DNA from: Sphingobacterium allocomposti
GTDB lineage: Bacteria; Bacteroidota; Bacteroidia; Sphingobacteriales; Sphingobacteriaceae
DNA: 64,000 nt
Reading direction: 5' to 3'
NCBI RefSeq assembly: GCF_008124885.1
Contig: NZ_VNHX01000010.1
Location: forward strand, 87,735 to 151,734
Position numbers and translations under genes: made by a program. Shown here piece by piece: positions 8,671 to 17,511 of this stretch. Numbering within the stretch: position 1 is the first letter of the stretch; each line of letters begins with the position of its first letter. Below the pieces are notes generated by a model. That model was not told the DNA's origin. It made no database searches and worked only from the letters and a program-made list of their open reading frames with translations.

Positions 8671-9966
8671 TCAGTGCGCAATGGAAGTATTCAACGCTGC
8701 AACAATCGCCGACGCTTTCAACAAACACTCTTCGTACTCCGTTTCTCCACGCGCTTCCAAAGTGATCGCGCCTCCGGTATGAAAAGACAGAAAAGATGCC
8801 GACGAATCGTACAGTACGGAGCGGATGACAACGTTAAGATCGAAATCGCCGTCCGGAGCGAAGTAGCCCACAGCTCCCGAGTAGATACCCCGTTTACTAC
8901 CCTCGTAACGGTCGCAGAGCGACATGGCGCTGATTTTTGGCGCGCCCGTCATCGATCCGGCCGGAAATGTGTTTCTTATGACCTCTATATCGGAGATGTC
9001 GGGTCTTTTTAAGCAAGTGATGGTAGATATCAATTGATGTACCTGCCTGAAAGTATGTACCTCCAGGTGTCTGGATACCTTTACGCTTCCCGGCTGGGCA
9101 CTTCGGGTCAGATCGTTCCGAACTAAATCAACGATCATAACGTTTTCCGCTATCTCTTTCGGGTTCCCCCGCAGTCGGGCAATAATTTCCGCATCTTCTG
9201 CTGAATCCCGCCCACGTCGTGCAGTACCTTTGATCGGCTGCGAGATCAGCGTATCTCCACGTTTGGCGAGAAACCGCTCCGGAGACGCGCATAGAATATA
9301 TTGCCGGCCTAGCTTGAAAAAACATGCAAAAGGGGTGGGGGATAGTGCATTGAGCCGTTTATAGAGCTCTAGAGGGTTCAATGATATACCCTCGGCATAG
9401 AACTCCTGACATAGGTTTACTTCATAAACATCGCCCCGCTGGATATGCCATTGTAATCGGTCAAATGCCTGCAGGTACTCCGTCTTGGAAAAACGCTTGC
9501 TAATAGAAATAGGAATATTCTGATTGGCGGTATTTGTGGCAGGTCCGTCATGTCGCTCTATGGCCCGAAAAATCGCATGAGGGTCGTCAGCTTCAATTTC
9601 TACGTGATTTTGGTAGAACCGTATAACAGTCTCGGGGATGAAGAAATATGCTTTAGGAAAAGCGATACCCTCCGGGAGATCGTTTCCAAGACCTTCAATC
9701 TCGTCCTTCAAGTCATAACTAAGAAAACCAGGCATCCACCGATGTGGATGCTTGGCTCTAAAAGTCTCGAGTCCATCGAACGCGCTTTTGCCGGTCGTAG
9801 AAGCAAAGACCTCTACTGCTTTGACAGCTAACAATCGGTCAACCTTGGTGTAATCGTCGGCGTAGCCGTTAGACTGTAAAAAGCATACCTCGTCAAACTC
9901 CTGCGCCCAATTTAAGGCGCGGCTTTCAAATTCTTTTGTATCGACTTCAAATATGGCTGTTGCCAT
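8671..9966 (-). CDS. pabB: aminodeoxychorismate synthase component I
   Basis: Converts chorismate plus ammonia to 4-amino-4-deoxychorismate for folate synthesis. The 431-residue chorismate-binding protein carries PIKGT, whose Lys is the nucleophile that separates PabB from anthranilate synthase (PIAGT). It also has ENVMIVDLVRNDL, the FPAGSMTGAPK signature, SGAVGYFAPDGDFDLNVVIR and the C-terminal GGAITLEARGETEYEE. It starts 6 bases after the purA stop, so both are likely cotranscribed. No glutamine-amidotransferase (PabA) or lyase (PabC) is in the window. A 153-codon open frame on the opposite strand is a shadow. Confidence 0.93.
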   Translation of the reverse strand: MATAIFEVDTKEFESRALNWAQEFDEVCFLQSNGYADDYTKVDRLLAVKAVEVFASTTGKSAFDGLETFRAKHPHRWMPGFLSYDLKDEIEGLGNDLPEGIAFPKAYFFIPETVIRFYQNHVEIEADDPHAIFRAIERHDGPATNTANQNIPISISKRFSKTEYLQAFDRLQWHIQRGDVYEVNLCQEFYAEGISLNPLELYKRLNALSPTPFACFFKLGRQYILCASPERFLAKRGDTLISQPIKGTARRGRDSAEDAEIIARLRGNPKEIAENVMIVDLVRNDLTRSAQPGSVKVSRHLEVHTFRQVHQLISTITCLKRPDISDIEVIRNTFPAGSMTGAPKISAMSLCDRYEGSKRGIYSGAVGYFAPDGDFDLNVVIRSVLYDSSASFLSFHTGGAITLEARGETEYEECLLKASAIVAALNTSIAH

Positions 9967-9972
9967 GCTTGT

Positions 9973-11244
9973 TTACAACTCAATCGTTTGAACGCGATCC
10001 GGACCGACAGACAAATACTTAATAGGCACTTCCAACGCCTTCTCTAAATAGGCAATGTAGCTTGCTAACGCCGCAGGAATTTCATCTTTCGAACGGATTC
10101 CGGTAATATCCTGATTCCAGCCCTGCACTTCTTCCAGGACAGGCTCGGCTGTATTGGTAATAATTTCGTACGGCATGTAGTCGATGACTTCCCCGTTATA
10201 CTTATAGTGGGTACACACATAGATCTTCTCGAACGTGTCCAGGACGTCAGCCTTCATCATAATTAGCTCCGTGACGCCATTTAGCATAATAGCATACTTT
10301 AAGGCCGGAATGTCGATCCACCCCGTACGACGGGCACGGCCGGTCGTAGCTCCAAACTCGTGTCCGAGCTGACGAAGTTTTTCGCCGGTTTCATCATGTA
10401 ACTCCGTAGGAAAAGGACCGCCGCCGACGCGCGTCGCATATGCCTTGAAAATACCATATACGGATCCGATCTTATTAGGTGCTATTCCCAGTCCTGTGCA
10501 TGCTCCCGCAGTTGTTGTGTTCGATGACGTAACGAAAGGGTAAGAACCAAAATCCACGTCCAACAACGTTCCTTGAGCCCCTTCTGCCAATACGCGTTTT
10601 CCTTCTTTCAGGTAGTTGTTCACCAGGTGTTCCGCGTCTACATGAGGGATAGACTTGATAAATTCGATAGCTTGCAGGAACGCCTCCTCCTTCTCGGTGA
10701 AGTCGGGGATCTCTCCGTAATGCGAAAGGATTTCTAAATGTTTAGCCTTCAGCTTTTCGTAACGTTCCTTGAAGTCCGGCAGTGTCGTATCGCCCACACG
10801 CAATCCGTTTCTGCCCGTTTTGTCCATATACGTCGGACCGATGCCTTTTAGCGTAGATCCGATTTTTCCCGCGCCCATTTTCGATTCGGACGCCGCATCT
10901 AGCAATTGATGGGTGGGTAGAATGAGATGCGCTTTGCGGGCAAGAACCAATGTGCCTTTGCCGACAGGATCAAATCCCGCAGTACGTAGGTTGTCTAATT
11001 CGCGTTTTAGGATAATTGGATCGATCACGACGCCGCTACCTATTAGATTAAGCGTACCTTCATTGAAGATTCCCGATGGGATGGTGTTGAGAACAAATTT
11101 CTTGTTGTCAAATTCTAATGTGTGTCCAGCATTAGGGCCGCCCTGAAAGCGCGCAATTAAGTCATACTTGGGACAGAACACGTCAACGATCTTACCTTTT
11201 CCTTCGTCGCCCCATTGCAGGCCCAGAAGCACATCAACTTGCAT
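9973..11244 (-). CDS. purA: adenylosuccinate synthase
   Basis: Joins IMP and aspartate using GTP to make adenylosuccinate, the first committed step to AMP. The 423-residue protein begins with the GTP P-loop GDEGKGK near residue 12, followed by the QGGPNAGHT IMP-binding loop, GIGPTYMDKTGRNGLRVGD and the C-terminal RVGGGPFPTEL and TTGRARRTGWID segments; length is normal. A -7 element (11343-11350, minus strand) and a hairpin lie between fur and purA, so purA appears to have its own promoter. pabB follows after 6 bases. Confidence 0.97.
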   Translation of the reverse strand: MQVDVLLGLQWGDEGKGKIVDVFCPKYDLIARFQGGPNAGHTLEFDNKKFVLNTIPSGIFNEGTLNLIGSGVVIDPIILKRELDNLRTAGFDPVGKGTLVLARKAHLILPTHQLLDAASESKMGAGKIGSTLKGIGPTYMDKTGRNGLRVGDTTLPDFKERYEKLKAKHLEILSHYGEIPDFTEKEEAFLQAIEFIKSIPHVDAEHLVNNYLKEGKRVLAEGAQGTLLDVDFGSYPFVTSSNTTTAGACTGLGIAPNKIGSVYGIFKAYATRVGGGPFPTELHDETGEKLRQLGHEFGATTGRARRTGWIDIPALKYAIMLNGVTELIMMKADVLDTFEKIYVCTHYKYNGEVIDYMPYEIITNTAEPVLEEVQGWNQDITGIRSKDEIPAALASYIAYLEKALEVPIKYLSVGPDRVQTIEL

Positions 11245-11306
11245 AATATTTGAAATATTGAGATTTAAAATTAAATGATTCTTTCAATCGTCTCTAAAAT
11301 ATAAAG

Positions 11307-11342
11307 TTCAGAAAAAAACGGAGAGGTCCGGTCTTTTCTGAA
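11307..11342. terminator. hairpin between fur and purA
   Basis: Outer arms TTCAGAAAA (11307-11315) and TTTTCTGAA (11334-11342) are perfectly complementary, with an inner CGGA-GAGG-TCCG stem. On the minus strand the inner stem is followed by seven T, so it fits a terminator for fur. It also sits at the predicted 5' end of the purA message, so a leader role is possible. Confidence 0.5.
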
Positions 11343-11350
11343 CAAAGGTA
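11343..11350 (-). promoter_or_regulatory. -7 promoter element, purA
   Basis: The minus strand reads TACCTTTG, an exact TAnnTTTG match, about 100 bases before the purA start. It gives a leader of roughly 90 bases that begins with the hairpin at 11307-11342. No clear -33 element at standard spacing. Confidence 0.45.
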
Positions 11351-11374
11351 ATACAATAATTGTCTATTACTGCA

Positions 11375-11878
11375 TCAATTTGAATTTACAGGCGCTTTGC
11401 CTCTGACTTCTTTTTGCTTGGTGCCCCCGTCTTTTTTCTGGCAGTCTTCACATACACCATATAGATTGAGCGAGTGGTGCTTAATGTCGAACTTCAGCAG
11501 GTCGCCCATAAGACTTTGTATCTGGTTGATGCGTGGATCACAAAACTCGACCACTTTGTTACATTCTATACAGATCACATGGTCGTGCTGTTTGAAGCCG
11601 TACGACTTTTCAAACTGCGCCATATTGCGGCCAAACTGATGTTTGGTTACTAAATCACACGATACCAGCAACTCTAACGTATTGTAAACCGTGGCACGGC
11701 TGACACGATACTTTTTGTTTTTCATGTGGATGTATAACGATTCCACGTCGAAATGGTCAGAGCGCGAATAAATCTCTTCCAAAATAGCATAGCGCTCCGG
11801 AGTTTTTCTTAGACTTTTGTTTTCTAAGTAAGCTTCAAATATCTTTTTTACCGTTTGGTAGTTTTCAGCTTGATTCAT
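11375..11878 (-). CDS. Fur family transcriptional regulator
   Basis: A 167-residue metalloregulator. The N-terminal winged helix (residues about 20-85) has the [14 protein letters not shown] recognition helix. The dimerisation domain has HDH at 98-100 and two structural-zinc pairs, C103/C106 (CIEC) and C143/C146 (CEDC). These mark a Fur/PerR-type protein; the sequence does not settle whether it senses iron, peroxide or zinc. It lies between rel/spoT (79 bases upstream) and purA on the same strand. A short charged tail follows the second Cys pair. Confidence 0.9.
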   Translation of the reverse strand: MNQAENYQTVKKIFEAYLENKSLRKTPERYAILEEIYSRSDHFDVESLYIHMKNKKYRVSRATVYNTLELLVSCDLVTKHQFGRNMAQFEKSYGFKQHDHVICIECNKVVEFCDPRINQIQSLMGDLLKFDIKHHSLNLYGVCEDCQKKDGGTKQKEVRGKAPVNSN

Positions 11879-11957
11879 AGTATTATTTAATCTCCTACAA
11901 ATTTACCAATTTCCCTGTAAAAAACGACGTTTTCCACAAAGGATGATATTACGCAGA

Positions 11958-14171
11958 TCAATTATCTGCTTCATAGCGCGTTACACCCGTAATCCCGCTG
12001 ATTTCTTTTAAGTTTTTCATGAGGTTTTCCAGCTGCTCCGTATTATTGACGAAAACCATAATGTTTCCTTCGAAGATCCCCTCATTACTTGTTATGGCCA
12101 GCGAACGTATGTTGACATGAAATTCCTGTGAGATGACGTTGGTGATCTTATTAACCAGCCCCACGTCGTCGATACCCACAATACGTAGTCCGGTCAAAAA
12201 GGCAACGTTAGCCTGTGAAGAAGCCCATTTGGCCTTCAGAATACGGTAGCCGTAGTTGGCCATCAGCTTGGAAGCGTTAGGACAGCTTGTCCGGTGGATC
12301 TTGATTCCATCATTGACGGTCAGAAAACCGAAGATATCGTCCCCTGGAATCGGATTGCAACAAGGCGCCAGTGTATAATCAATCTGCTGATAGTCGTCGC
12401 CTATGAGGATCGTATCAACTTCTTTCTTATTTATCTTTTCGACCAGTCCGGAGATATGGGAGTTGAACTGGTTGTGGTTCTGTTCAGGAGCTTTCTCATG
12501 GGCCGCATATTCCCGTAGGTTTTTCACGTCTACAATACCCTTGGCAACATTATAGAACAGGTCCTGAGAACTCGGATATTTGAAGAAGTTGGCAATCTTA
12601 TTGATGTTGTCGGTATTATACGTAATCTTGAGCGACTTTAGTTTCCGCTCCAGGATTTCTTTGCCGTCCTCCGCGATCCGCCTTTTTTCCTCCTTTAGGG
12701 ATGACCGGATCTTGGATTTCGCTTTGGCTGTAACCACAAAATTCAACCAATCTTCCTTGGGCGTCTGTTTACTGGAGGTAATGATCTCCACCTGATCGCC
12801 GTTCTGAAGCGGATGGCTTAGTGGCACCAGTTTGTGGTTAACTTTAGCGCCGATACAGGTGGCGCCGATATCGGAGTGAATTTCAAACGCGAAATCCAGT
12901 GCAGTCGCACCGTTTGGCAGTTGCACAAGCGTACCTTTTGGCGTAAAAATGAAAATCTCGTCCGAAAAAAGATTCATTTTAAAATCGTCCACAAAATCCA
13001 GCGCGTTTTGTTCGGGGTTACTTAGCATATTTCTAACCTTCTGGATCCACTGATCCAACCCGCTGTCCGAGTTCGACTCTTTATACTTCCAGTGTGCCGC
13101 AAATCCTTTTTCAGCAATCTCATTCATACGTTTTGTACGGATCTGCACTTCTACCCACTGTCCCCGCGGGCCCATAACCGTGGTATGTAACGACTCATAT
13201 CCGTTACCTTTGGGAGAAGAAACCCAATCCCGGAGGCGATCCGGATTTGGACGGTACAAGTCTGTGATGATCGAATAGACCTTCCAGCATTCAGTTTTTT
13301 CGCGTTCTGTCGGCGTGTCTATAATGACGCGGATGGCAAATAGATCGTACACTTCTTCAAACGGGATCGACTTTTTGCGCATCTTATTCCAGATGGAATA
13401 AATAGATTTTGGACGGCCGAAAACCTCTGCTTTGATGCCTTGCTCCACTAATATCTCCTTAACCGGCTCGATGAAGTCGGCGACAAATTTTTCCCGCTCA
13501 GCCTTCTTTTCGTTTAATTTACGTGCAATAAACTTGTAGGTGTCCGGATCGGTATATTTCATTGACAGATCTTCCAGCTCTGATTTTATGGCATATAATC
13601 CCAACCGGTGCGCCAGCGGTGCATATAGATAGCTTGTTTCAGAGGCTATCTTCAGTTGTTTATGCCGGGCCATAAATTCCATCGTACGCATATTGTGAAG
13701 CCTATCCGCGAGCTTTATCAAGATAACACGGACATCGTCAGCCAAAGTGAGAAGCATCTTCCGGAAATTCTCGGCCTGCATAGAGCTGTTCGGATCAAAA
13801 ATGCCCGAAATTTTGGTAAGTCCATCTATAATGCGGGCAACTTTCTTTCCGAACTGAGCTTCAATATCCTGTAAAGTAATAGAAGTGTCCTCCACAACAT
13901 CGTGCAGAAGGGCACATACGATAGAAGTCGTTCCCAGACCAATCTCCTCCGCTGCAATCTGCGCTACAGCGATAGGATGATATATATAAGGTTCGCCGGA
14001 CTTCCGGCGCATATCTTTGTGGCTTTCCAGGGCAAGGTCAAACGCTTTACGGATCTCCTGTTTATCGCCTCGTTGTAAAGTGGGTTTGCAAGCTCTTAGT
14101 AACGCACGGTATCTTTTCCTGATTTCCTTATTTTCTGCTTCAATATCAATCACATAATCTTCCATATACAC
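11958..14171 (-). CDS. bifunctional (p)ppGpp synthetase/hydrolase, RelA/SpoT family
   Basis: A 737-residue Rel enzyme controlling the stringent alarmone. The hydrolase HD domain is intact, with H65 in YHPIAVA and the HDVVED motif at 90-95. The synthetase domain has FGRPKSIYSIWNKM, YDLFAIRVI and GNGYESLHTTV. A TGS domain (IFIFTPKGTLVQLPNGATALDFA), a conserved zinc-finger/helical part with APCCNPIPGDDI, and a C-terminal ACT domain follow. All catalytic elements are present, so it should both make and degrade (p)ppGpp. ATG at 14171 is used; ATG two codons later is possible. It is divergent from the DUF4294 gene. Confidence 0.95.
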   Translation of the reverse strand: MYMEDYVIDIEAENKEIRKRYRALLRACKPTLQRGDKQEIRKAFDLALESHKDMRRKSGEPYIYHPIAVAQIAAEEIGLGTTSIVCALLHDVVEDTSITLQDIEAQFGKKVARIIDGLTKISGIFDPNSSMQAENFRKMLLTLADDVRVILIKLADRLHNMRTMEFMARHKQLKIASETSYLYAPLAHRLGLYAIKSELEDLSMKYTDPDTYKFIARKLNEKKAEREKFVADFIEPVKEILVEQGIKAEVFGRPKSIYSIWNKMRKKSIPFEEVYDLFAIRVIIDTPTEREKTECWKVYSIITDLYRPNPDRLRDWVSSPKGNGYESLHTTVMGPRGQWVEVQIRTKRMNEIAEKGFAAHWKYKESNSDSGLDQWIQKVRNMLSNPEQNALDFVDDFKMNLFSDEIFIFTPKGTLVQLPNGATALDFAFEIHSDIGATCIGAKVNHKLVPLSHPLQNGDQVEIITSSKQTPKEDWLNFVVTAKAKSKIRSSLKEEKRRIAEDGKEILERKLKSLKITYNTDNINKIANFFKYPSSQDLFYNVAKGIVDVKNLREYAAHEKAPEQNHNQFNSHISGLVEKINKKEVDTILIGDDYQQIDYTLAPCCNPIPGDDIFGFLTVNDGIKIHRTSCPNASKLMANYGYRILKAKWASSQANVAFLTGLRIVGIDDVGLVNKITNVISQEFHVNIRSLAITSNEGIFEGNIMVFVNNTEQLENLMKNLKEISGITGVTRYEADN

Positions 14172-14307
14172 GCTGAAAAAAGTTGCTTTTTTATTATTTT
14201 GTTCTTATTTTTATTCATGTTTCCCTGGGGTAATTGTTTTGCGGGTAAACAACATATAAATATAGCAAAAATTTTAGAGACTTAAAAATACGTAATACTT
14301 TTCCAGA

Positions 14308-14955
14308 GTGATGATGCGATTAATTGTGTTGGGTGTATTGGGCTGCCTTCTTATTCCGTTTGCCGGACAGGGACAGGCGTTGCAGGTCCCACATTATGGT
14401 GAAGGGGAGGGGAAAGTTATTCAGCATTACCCGACGACCCGTTTAGACGATGGTGAAATTGTACCGTGGTTTCCCATAGACGATGTTGTGGTAACAGCAA
14501 GGCGGACTTTTAAAACCGAAGAAGACCGTTTACGTTACCTGCGTTTAGAGAGAAATGTACTTCGTGTGCTGCCCTATGCTATTTATGCGCAAAAACGTTA
14601 TGAACAACTTGACAGAGAGTTGGCATTAGTTTCCTCCAAACGGGAAGAACAGCGTCTGATTAAAGCCTGTGAGCAAGAGATAAAAAATAAATTCAACGCT
14701 GAAATTAAAAACTTAAGCGTATCTCAGGGCAAGATTTTAATTAAACTGGTGCAACGGCAAACAGGAAATACAAGTTACGAACTCGTAAAAGAAATGAAGG
14801 GAGGATTATCTGCCTTTTTCTATCAGTCGGTCGCTAAAGTTTTTGGACATAATCTAAAATCGGTCTATGATCCGGAAGAAGATTATGAAATAGAAAATAT
14901 CATACGTAGCTATGAACGGATACGGCCAATAAAAAATTTATACAACAGCTATTAA
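14308..14955 (+). CDS. DUF4294 domain-containing exported protein
   Basis: A 215-residue protein with a signal peptide over about the first 24 residues (MMMRLIVLGVLGCLLIPFAG, cleavage near GQA). The mature part matches DUF4294, a family largely confined to Bacteroidota: LDDGEIVPWFPIDDVVV, then RLERNVLRVLPYAIYA and the helix-rich KGGLSAFFYQSVAKVFGHNLKSVYDPEED. Function is unknown; location is probably periplasmic. It is followed after 27 bases by the peroxidase gene and may be cotranscribed with it. No good promoter match is visible upstream. Confidence 0.88.
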   Translation: MMMRLIVLGVLGCLLIPFAGQGQALQVPHYGEGEGKVIQHYPTTRLDDGEIVPWFPIDDVVVTARRTFKTEEDRLRYLRLERNVLRVLPYAIYAQKRYEQLDRELALVSSKREEQRLIKACEQEIKNKFNAEIKNLSVSQGKILIKLVQRQTGNTSYELVKEMKGGLSAFFYQSVAKVFGHNLKSVYDPEEDYEIENIIRSYERIRPIKNLYNSY

Positions 14956-14982
14956 CTAATTATACGAAAGGACGGACAGGAT

Positions 14983-15474
14983 ATGCAAACGGTTTATGAT
15001 TTTCACGGCTTACAATTTAACGGCGAAAAAAAATCGTTGCAGGACTATTCGGGCAAGGTGTTGCTGATTGTCAATACAGCGAGCCAATGCTTCTTCACGA
15101 GGCAGTTCAAATCGTTGGAAAAGCTTTACCAAAAATACAAAGATAAAGGCTTTGAAATACTGGCATTTCCGTCAAACGATTTTAGAGGGCAGGAACCGAT
15201 GACGGGACTCCAACTCGAAACCTTCTGCCGCATCCGCCAGCAGGTCACCTTTCCGGTGTTTAAAAGAATCCATGTGGTAGGAGAATATTGCGACCCGCTG
15301 TATCAGTTTTTATCTGACAAATCAAAAAATGGACAGGTGGGAGTCAAGCCGCTCTGGAACTTTCATAAATATCTAATTAACAGACAAGGCCAGGTTGTTG
15401 ATTTCTTCTATAGTCCGACGAGCCCACAGGCGAGCCGAGTTATGACAAAAATCGAACAATTGATTGCGGAGTAA
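14983..15474 (+). CDS. glutathione peroxidase family protein (probably thioredoxin-dependent)
   Basis: A 163-residue thiol peroxidase that reduces hydroperoxides. Peroxidatic Cys36 lies in TASQCFFT, Gln70 in FRGQEP, and Trp/Asn in PLWNFHKYL complete the catalytic set. The Cys of the usual FPCNQF motif is Ser64 (FPSNDF), but Cys82 in ETFCRIRQ is where thioredoxin-dependent members keep the resolving Cys. The protein therefore likely uses thioredoxin rather than glutathione, in line with the bshB1 gene next door (bacillithiol organism). No signal peptide; cytoplasmic. Confidence 0.9.
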   Translation: MQTVYDFHGLQFNGEKKSLQDYSGKVLLIVNTASQCFFTRQFKSLEKLYQKYKDKGFEILAFPSNDFRGQEPMTGLQLETFCRIRQQVTFPVFKRIHVVGEYCDPLYQFLSDKSKNGQVGVKPLWNFHKYLINRQGQVVDFFYSPTSPQASRVMTKIEQLIAE

Positions 15475-15490
15475 AGAAAGGGTAAGTGTT

Positions 15491-15498
15491 TATCTTTG
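15491..15498 (+). promoter_or_regulatory. -7 promoter element, bshB1
   Basis: TATCTTTG, an exact TAnnTTTG match. Transcription would start near 15505, downstream of the first in-frame ATG (15486) and about 15 bases before ATG 15519. It therefore supports the later start. Confidence 0.65.
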
Positions 15499-15518
15499 CC
15501 AGCAAACAAGAAGGACTT

Positions 15519-16238
15519 ATGAAGTTAGACTTAATGGTTATGACTGTGCATCCGGACGATGCGGAACTAGGAGCAGGTGGAACGATTGCCAAATATGTGG
15601 CGGAAGGAAAGCAAGTCGGTATTGTTGACTTAACACGCGGGGAACTCGGAACCCGTGGTACGGCCGAGACACGCCAAGCAGAAGCAGCACAGGCCGCAAA
15701 AATATTAGGTGTTGCTATGCGGGAAAACCTGGGTTTACGCGATGGCTTCTTTGCCAACGATGAAGCAAACCAGCGCGCCATCATTCAGTGTATACGGAAA
15801 TATAAACCGGAAATCGTAATAACGAACGCTTTAGACGACCGTCACCCCGATCATGGTAGAGCAAGTAAGCTGGTGAATGATGCACTTTTTCTTAGCGGAC
15901 TGCGGAAGATAGAGACATGGGAAGAAGGCGTAGGACAGGAAGCTTTTCGTCCAAGACTGCAGCTGCAATTAATCCAGGATAAATATATTAAGCCCGACAT
16001 CATCCTTGACATTACCGACTTCTGGGAGATAAAAGAACGTTCCATATTAGCATATACCACCCAATTTAATGCCAAAGCGGACGATGCCGAACCACAGACC
16101 TATATATCCAATCCGGATTTCATGGAGTCGACGCGCGGACGGGCTGCTGAATTAGGACGTAACATCCAGGTCAAGTATGCAGAAGGATTTACGGCGAGAA
16201 AATTATTGGGTGTACAAGATCTGTTTCAGTTAATATAA
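15519..16238 (+). CDS. bshB1: bacillithiol biosynthesis deacetylase BshB1
   Basis: Removes the acetyl group from GlcNAc-malate to give GlcN-malate, the second step of bacillithiol synthesis. It is a LmbE-type zinc deacetylase: TVHPDDAELG near residue 11 carries the His/Asp-Asp zinc and catalytic residues, and DDRHPDHGRA supplies the second zinc His and the conserved HPDH. LTRGELGTRGTAETR and NLGLRDGFF are diagnostic for the Bacillithiol deacetylase branch. The start at 15519 (239 residues) is chosen over 15486 because the -7 element at 15491-15498 lies between them. A VOC gene follows after 3 bases. Confidence 0.93.
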   Translation: MKLDLMVMTVHPDDAELGAGGTIAKYVAEGKQVGIVDLTRGELGTRGTAETRQAEAAQAAKILGVAMRENLGLRDGFFANDEANQRAIIQCIRKYKPEIVITNALDDRHPDHGRASKLVNDALFLSGLRKIETWEEGVGQEAFRPRLQLQLIQDKYIKPDIILDITDFWEIKERSILAYTTQFNAKADDAEPQTYISNPDFMESTRGRAAELGRNIQVKYAEGFTARKLLGVQDLFQLI

Positions 16239-16241
16239 TGT

Positions 16242-16637
16242 ATGTCCTTATCCATCCGTAAGATCCACCATATCGCGATTATCTGCAGCGACTACCAACG
16301 CTCACTTCATTTCTATACAGAAGCATTGGGCCTGAAGCTATTGTCGGAAACCTATAGAGCAGAAAGGGATTCATACAAAGCAGATTTAGCGCTGCACGGT
16401 CAATATGTGATCGAGCTTTTTTCTTTCCCTGATCCTCCGCCCAGACCTTCCTACCCTGAAGCTGCAGGACTGAGACACCTCGCTTTCGAAGTGATAGATA
16501 TAGAGGAAACAGTTCATTTTTTACAACAAAAAGGAATCGCCTGCGAAACAGTGCGCATAGACGCAATGACAGGCAAGAAATTTGTTTTTATAGCCGATCC
16601 TGATGGACTGCCGATAGAATTTTATGAAGGCTATTAA
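16242..16637 (+). CDS. VOC family protein, YaeR/glyoxalase I-like
   Basis: A 131-residue single vicinal-oxygen-chelate protein. Metal-ligand candidates are His9/His10 in KIHHIAI, Glu in YVIELF, His in GLRHLAFEV and Glu in PIEFYEGY, matching the YaeR-like glyoxalase group. Substrate is unknown; methylglyoxal-thiol adducts are one possibility and would fit the preceding bacillithiol gene, but that is only inference. It starts 3 bases after bshB1 and is probably cotranscribed with it. Confidence 0.88.
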   Translation: MSLSIRKIHHIAIICSDYQRSLHFYTEALGLKLLSETYRAERDSYKADLALHGQYVIELFSFPDPPPRPSYPEAAGLRHLAFEVIDIEETVHFLQQKGIACETVRIDAMTGKKFVFIADPDGLPIEFYEGY

Positions 16638-16713
16638 CTAACAGGCGTAGACCATTTCTCCTATCCATTAGCGAATCTTCACATTTCAAACCTCCCGCTC
16701 ATTTTCTTTCTTT

Positions 16714-16730
16714 TACTAAAAATATTAGTA
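16714..16730. promoter_or_regulatory. SOS-like operator of the imuA-imuB-dnaE2 cassette
   Basis: TACTAA-AAATA-TTAGTA, exact in all 12 defined bases. It ends one base before the -7 element TATCTTTG (16732-16739), so it fills the spacer between the -33 and -7 regions, the classic place for a repressor. A second small palindrome, TTATCTT-TGT-AAGATAA (16731-16747), overlaps the -7 element. Confidence 0.85.
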
Positions 16731-16731
16731 T

Positions 16732-16739
16732 TATCTTTG
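16732..16739 (+). promoter_or_regulatory. -7 promoter element, imuA
   Basis: TATCTTTG, exact TAnnTTTG. Transcription would start near 16746, 16 bases before the imuA ATG. The operator abuts its upstream edge. Confidence 0.7.
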
Positions 16740-16761
16740 TAAAGATAAACAGGGAAAGATT

Positions 16762-17508
16762 ATGGTATTGACATCGAAAAAACAAGCCGTTGTATCAGCT
16801 TTACGGCGGCAGATGCTGGAACTGGAGGGGTTCAAGCAGGCAGGTGCATCCGTATCAGCCGGGTTGGGACTTGGAAAGATAGAGACTGTTTTTCCGGGAG
16901 GTGTTTTTCCATTAAACACAGTGCATGAATTTGTTTATGACCAGCCAGAAGAGCTGGCTGCTTCCTGCGGATTTATAGGTGGGCTGCTTTCCTACATTAT
17001 GAAAAAAGGTGGGATGTGCCTGTGGATCAACAGCTCGAAAGGGGTATTTCCGCCGGCAGCGAAGATGTTCGGTCTCGAGCCGGACCGCATTATTTTTGTC
17101 AGCATGCGAAAACAACAAGATATACTATGGGCGCTGGAAGAAGGATTGAAATGTACGGGGCTTTGTGTTGTAATAGCTGAAATAGAACATTTAGACTTTG
17201 TACAGTCCCGCAGACTGCAATTGGCTGTTGAAAAAAGTGGTGTAACGGGCTTTGTGATCCGTTCAGGCATAAAGACATTGGGCGCCACAACCTGCGCAGC
17301 GCGCTGGAAAATTATTCCTATAGCCAGTATAATTCCCGACGATCTGCCGGGGGTCGGCTTTCCCCAATGGGAAGTTAACCTGTTGAAGGTCAAAAATGGG
17401 AGCCCGAGCCAATGGGTTATGGGATGGAAAAAAGGCCAATTCTCTTTACAGCAGGCAGAGCGGCCTGCCGGTAGAACAAACCAACTGATCACACAAGAGG
17501 CAGGATAA
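16762..17508 (+). CDS. imuA: ImuA-like protein of the SOS mutagenesis cassette
   Basis: A 248-residue RecA-fold-like protein of the ImuA group (FPGGVFPLNTVHEFVYDQPEE, then FIGGLLSYI and LWINSS). ImuA works with ImuB and DnaE2 in damage-induced translesion synthesis, probably by modulating RecA or assembling the complex. The P-loop is not clearly kept, as usual in this family. It is the first gene of the cassette and imuB starts 3 bases after its stop. The start follows an operator plus -7 element at 16714-16739, so SOS-like control is strongly suggested. Confidence 0.9.
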   Translation: MVLTSKKQAVVSALRRQMLELEGFKQAGASVSAGLGLGKIETVFPGGVFPLNTVHEFVYDQPEELAASCGFIGGLLSYIMKKGGMCLWINSSKGVFPPAAKMFGLEPDRIIFVSMRKQQDILWALEEGLKCTGLCVVIAEIEHLDFVQSRRLQLAVEKSGVTGFVIRSGIKTLGATTCAARWKIIPIASIIPDDLPGVGFPQWEVNLLKVKNGSPSQWVMGWKKGQFSLQQAERPAGRTNQLITQEAG

Positions 17509-17511
17509 GCA

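Noticed and set aside
8551..9012. Plus-strand ORF of 153 codons
   Set aside because: It lies mostly inside pabB on the opposite strand, shows no recognisable family, and has Arg/Ser-rich composition typical of a shadow frame.
11648..11664. TACTAA half-site inside fur
   Set aside because: The right half does not match TTAGTA and it lies within coding sequence.
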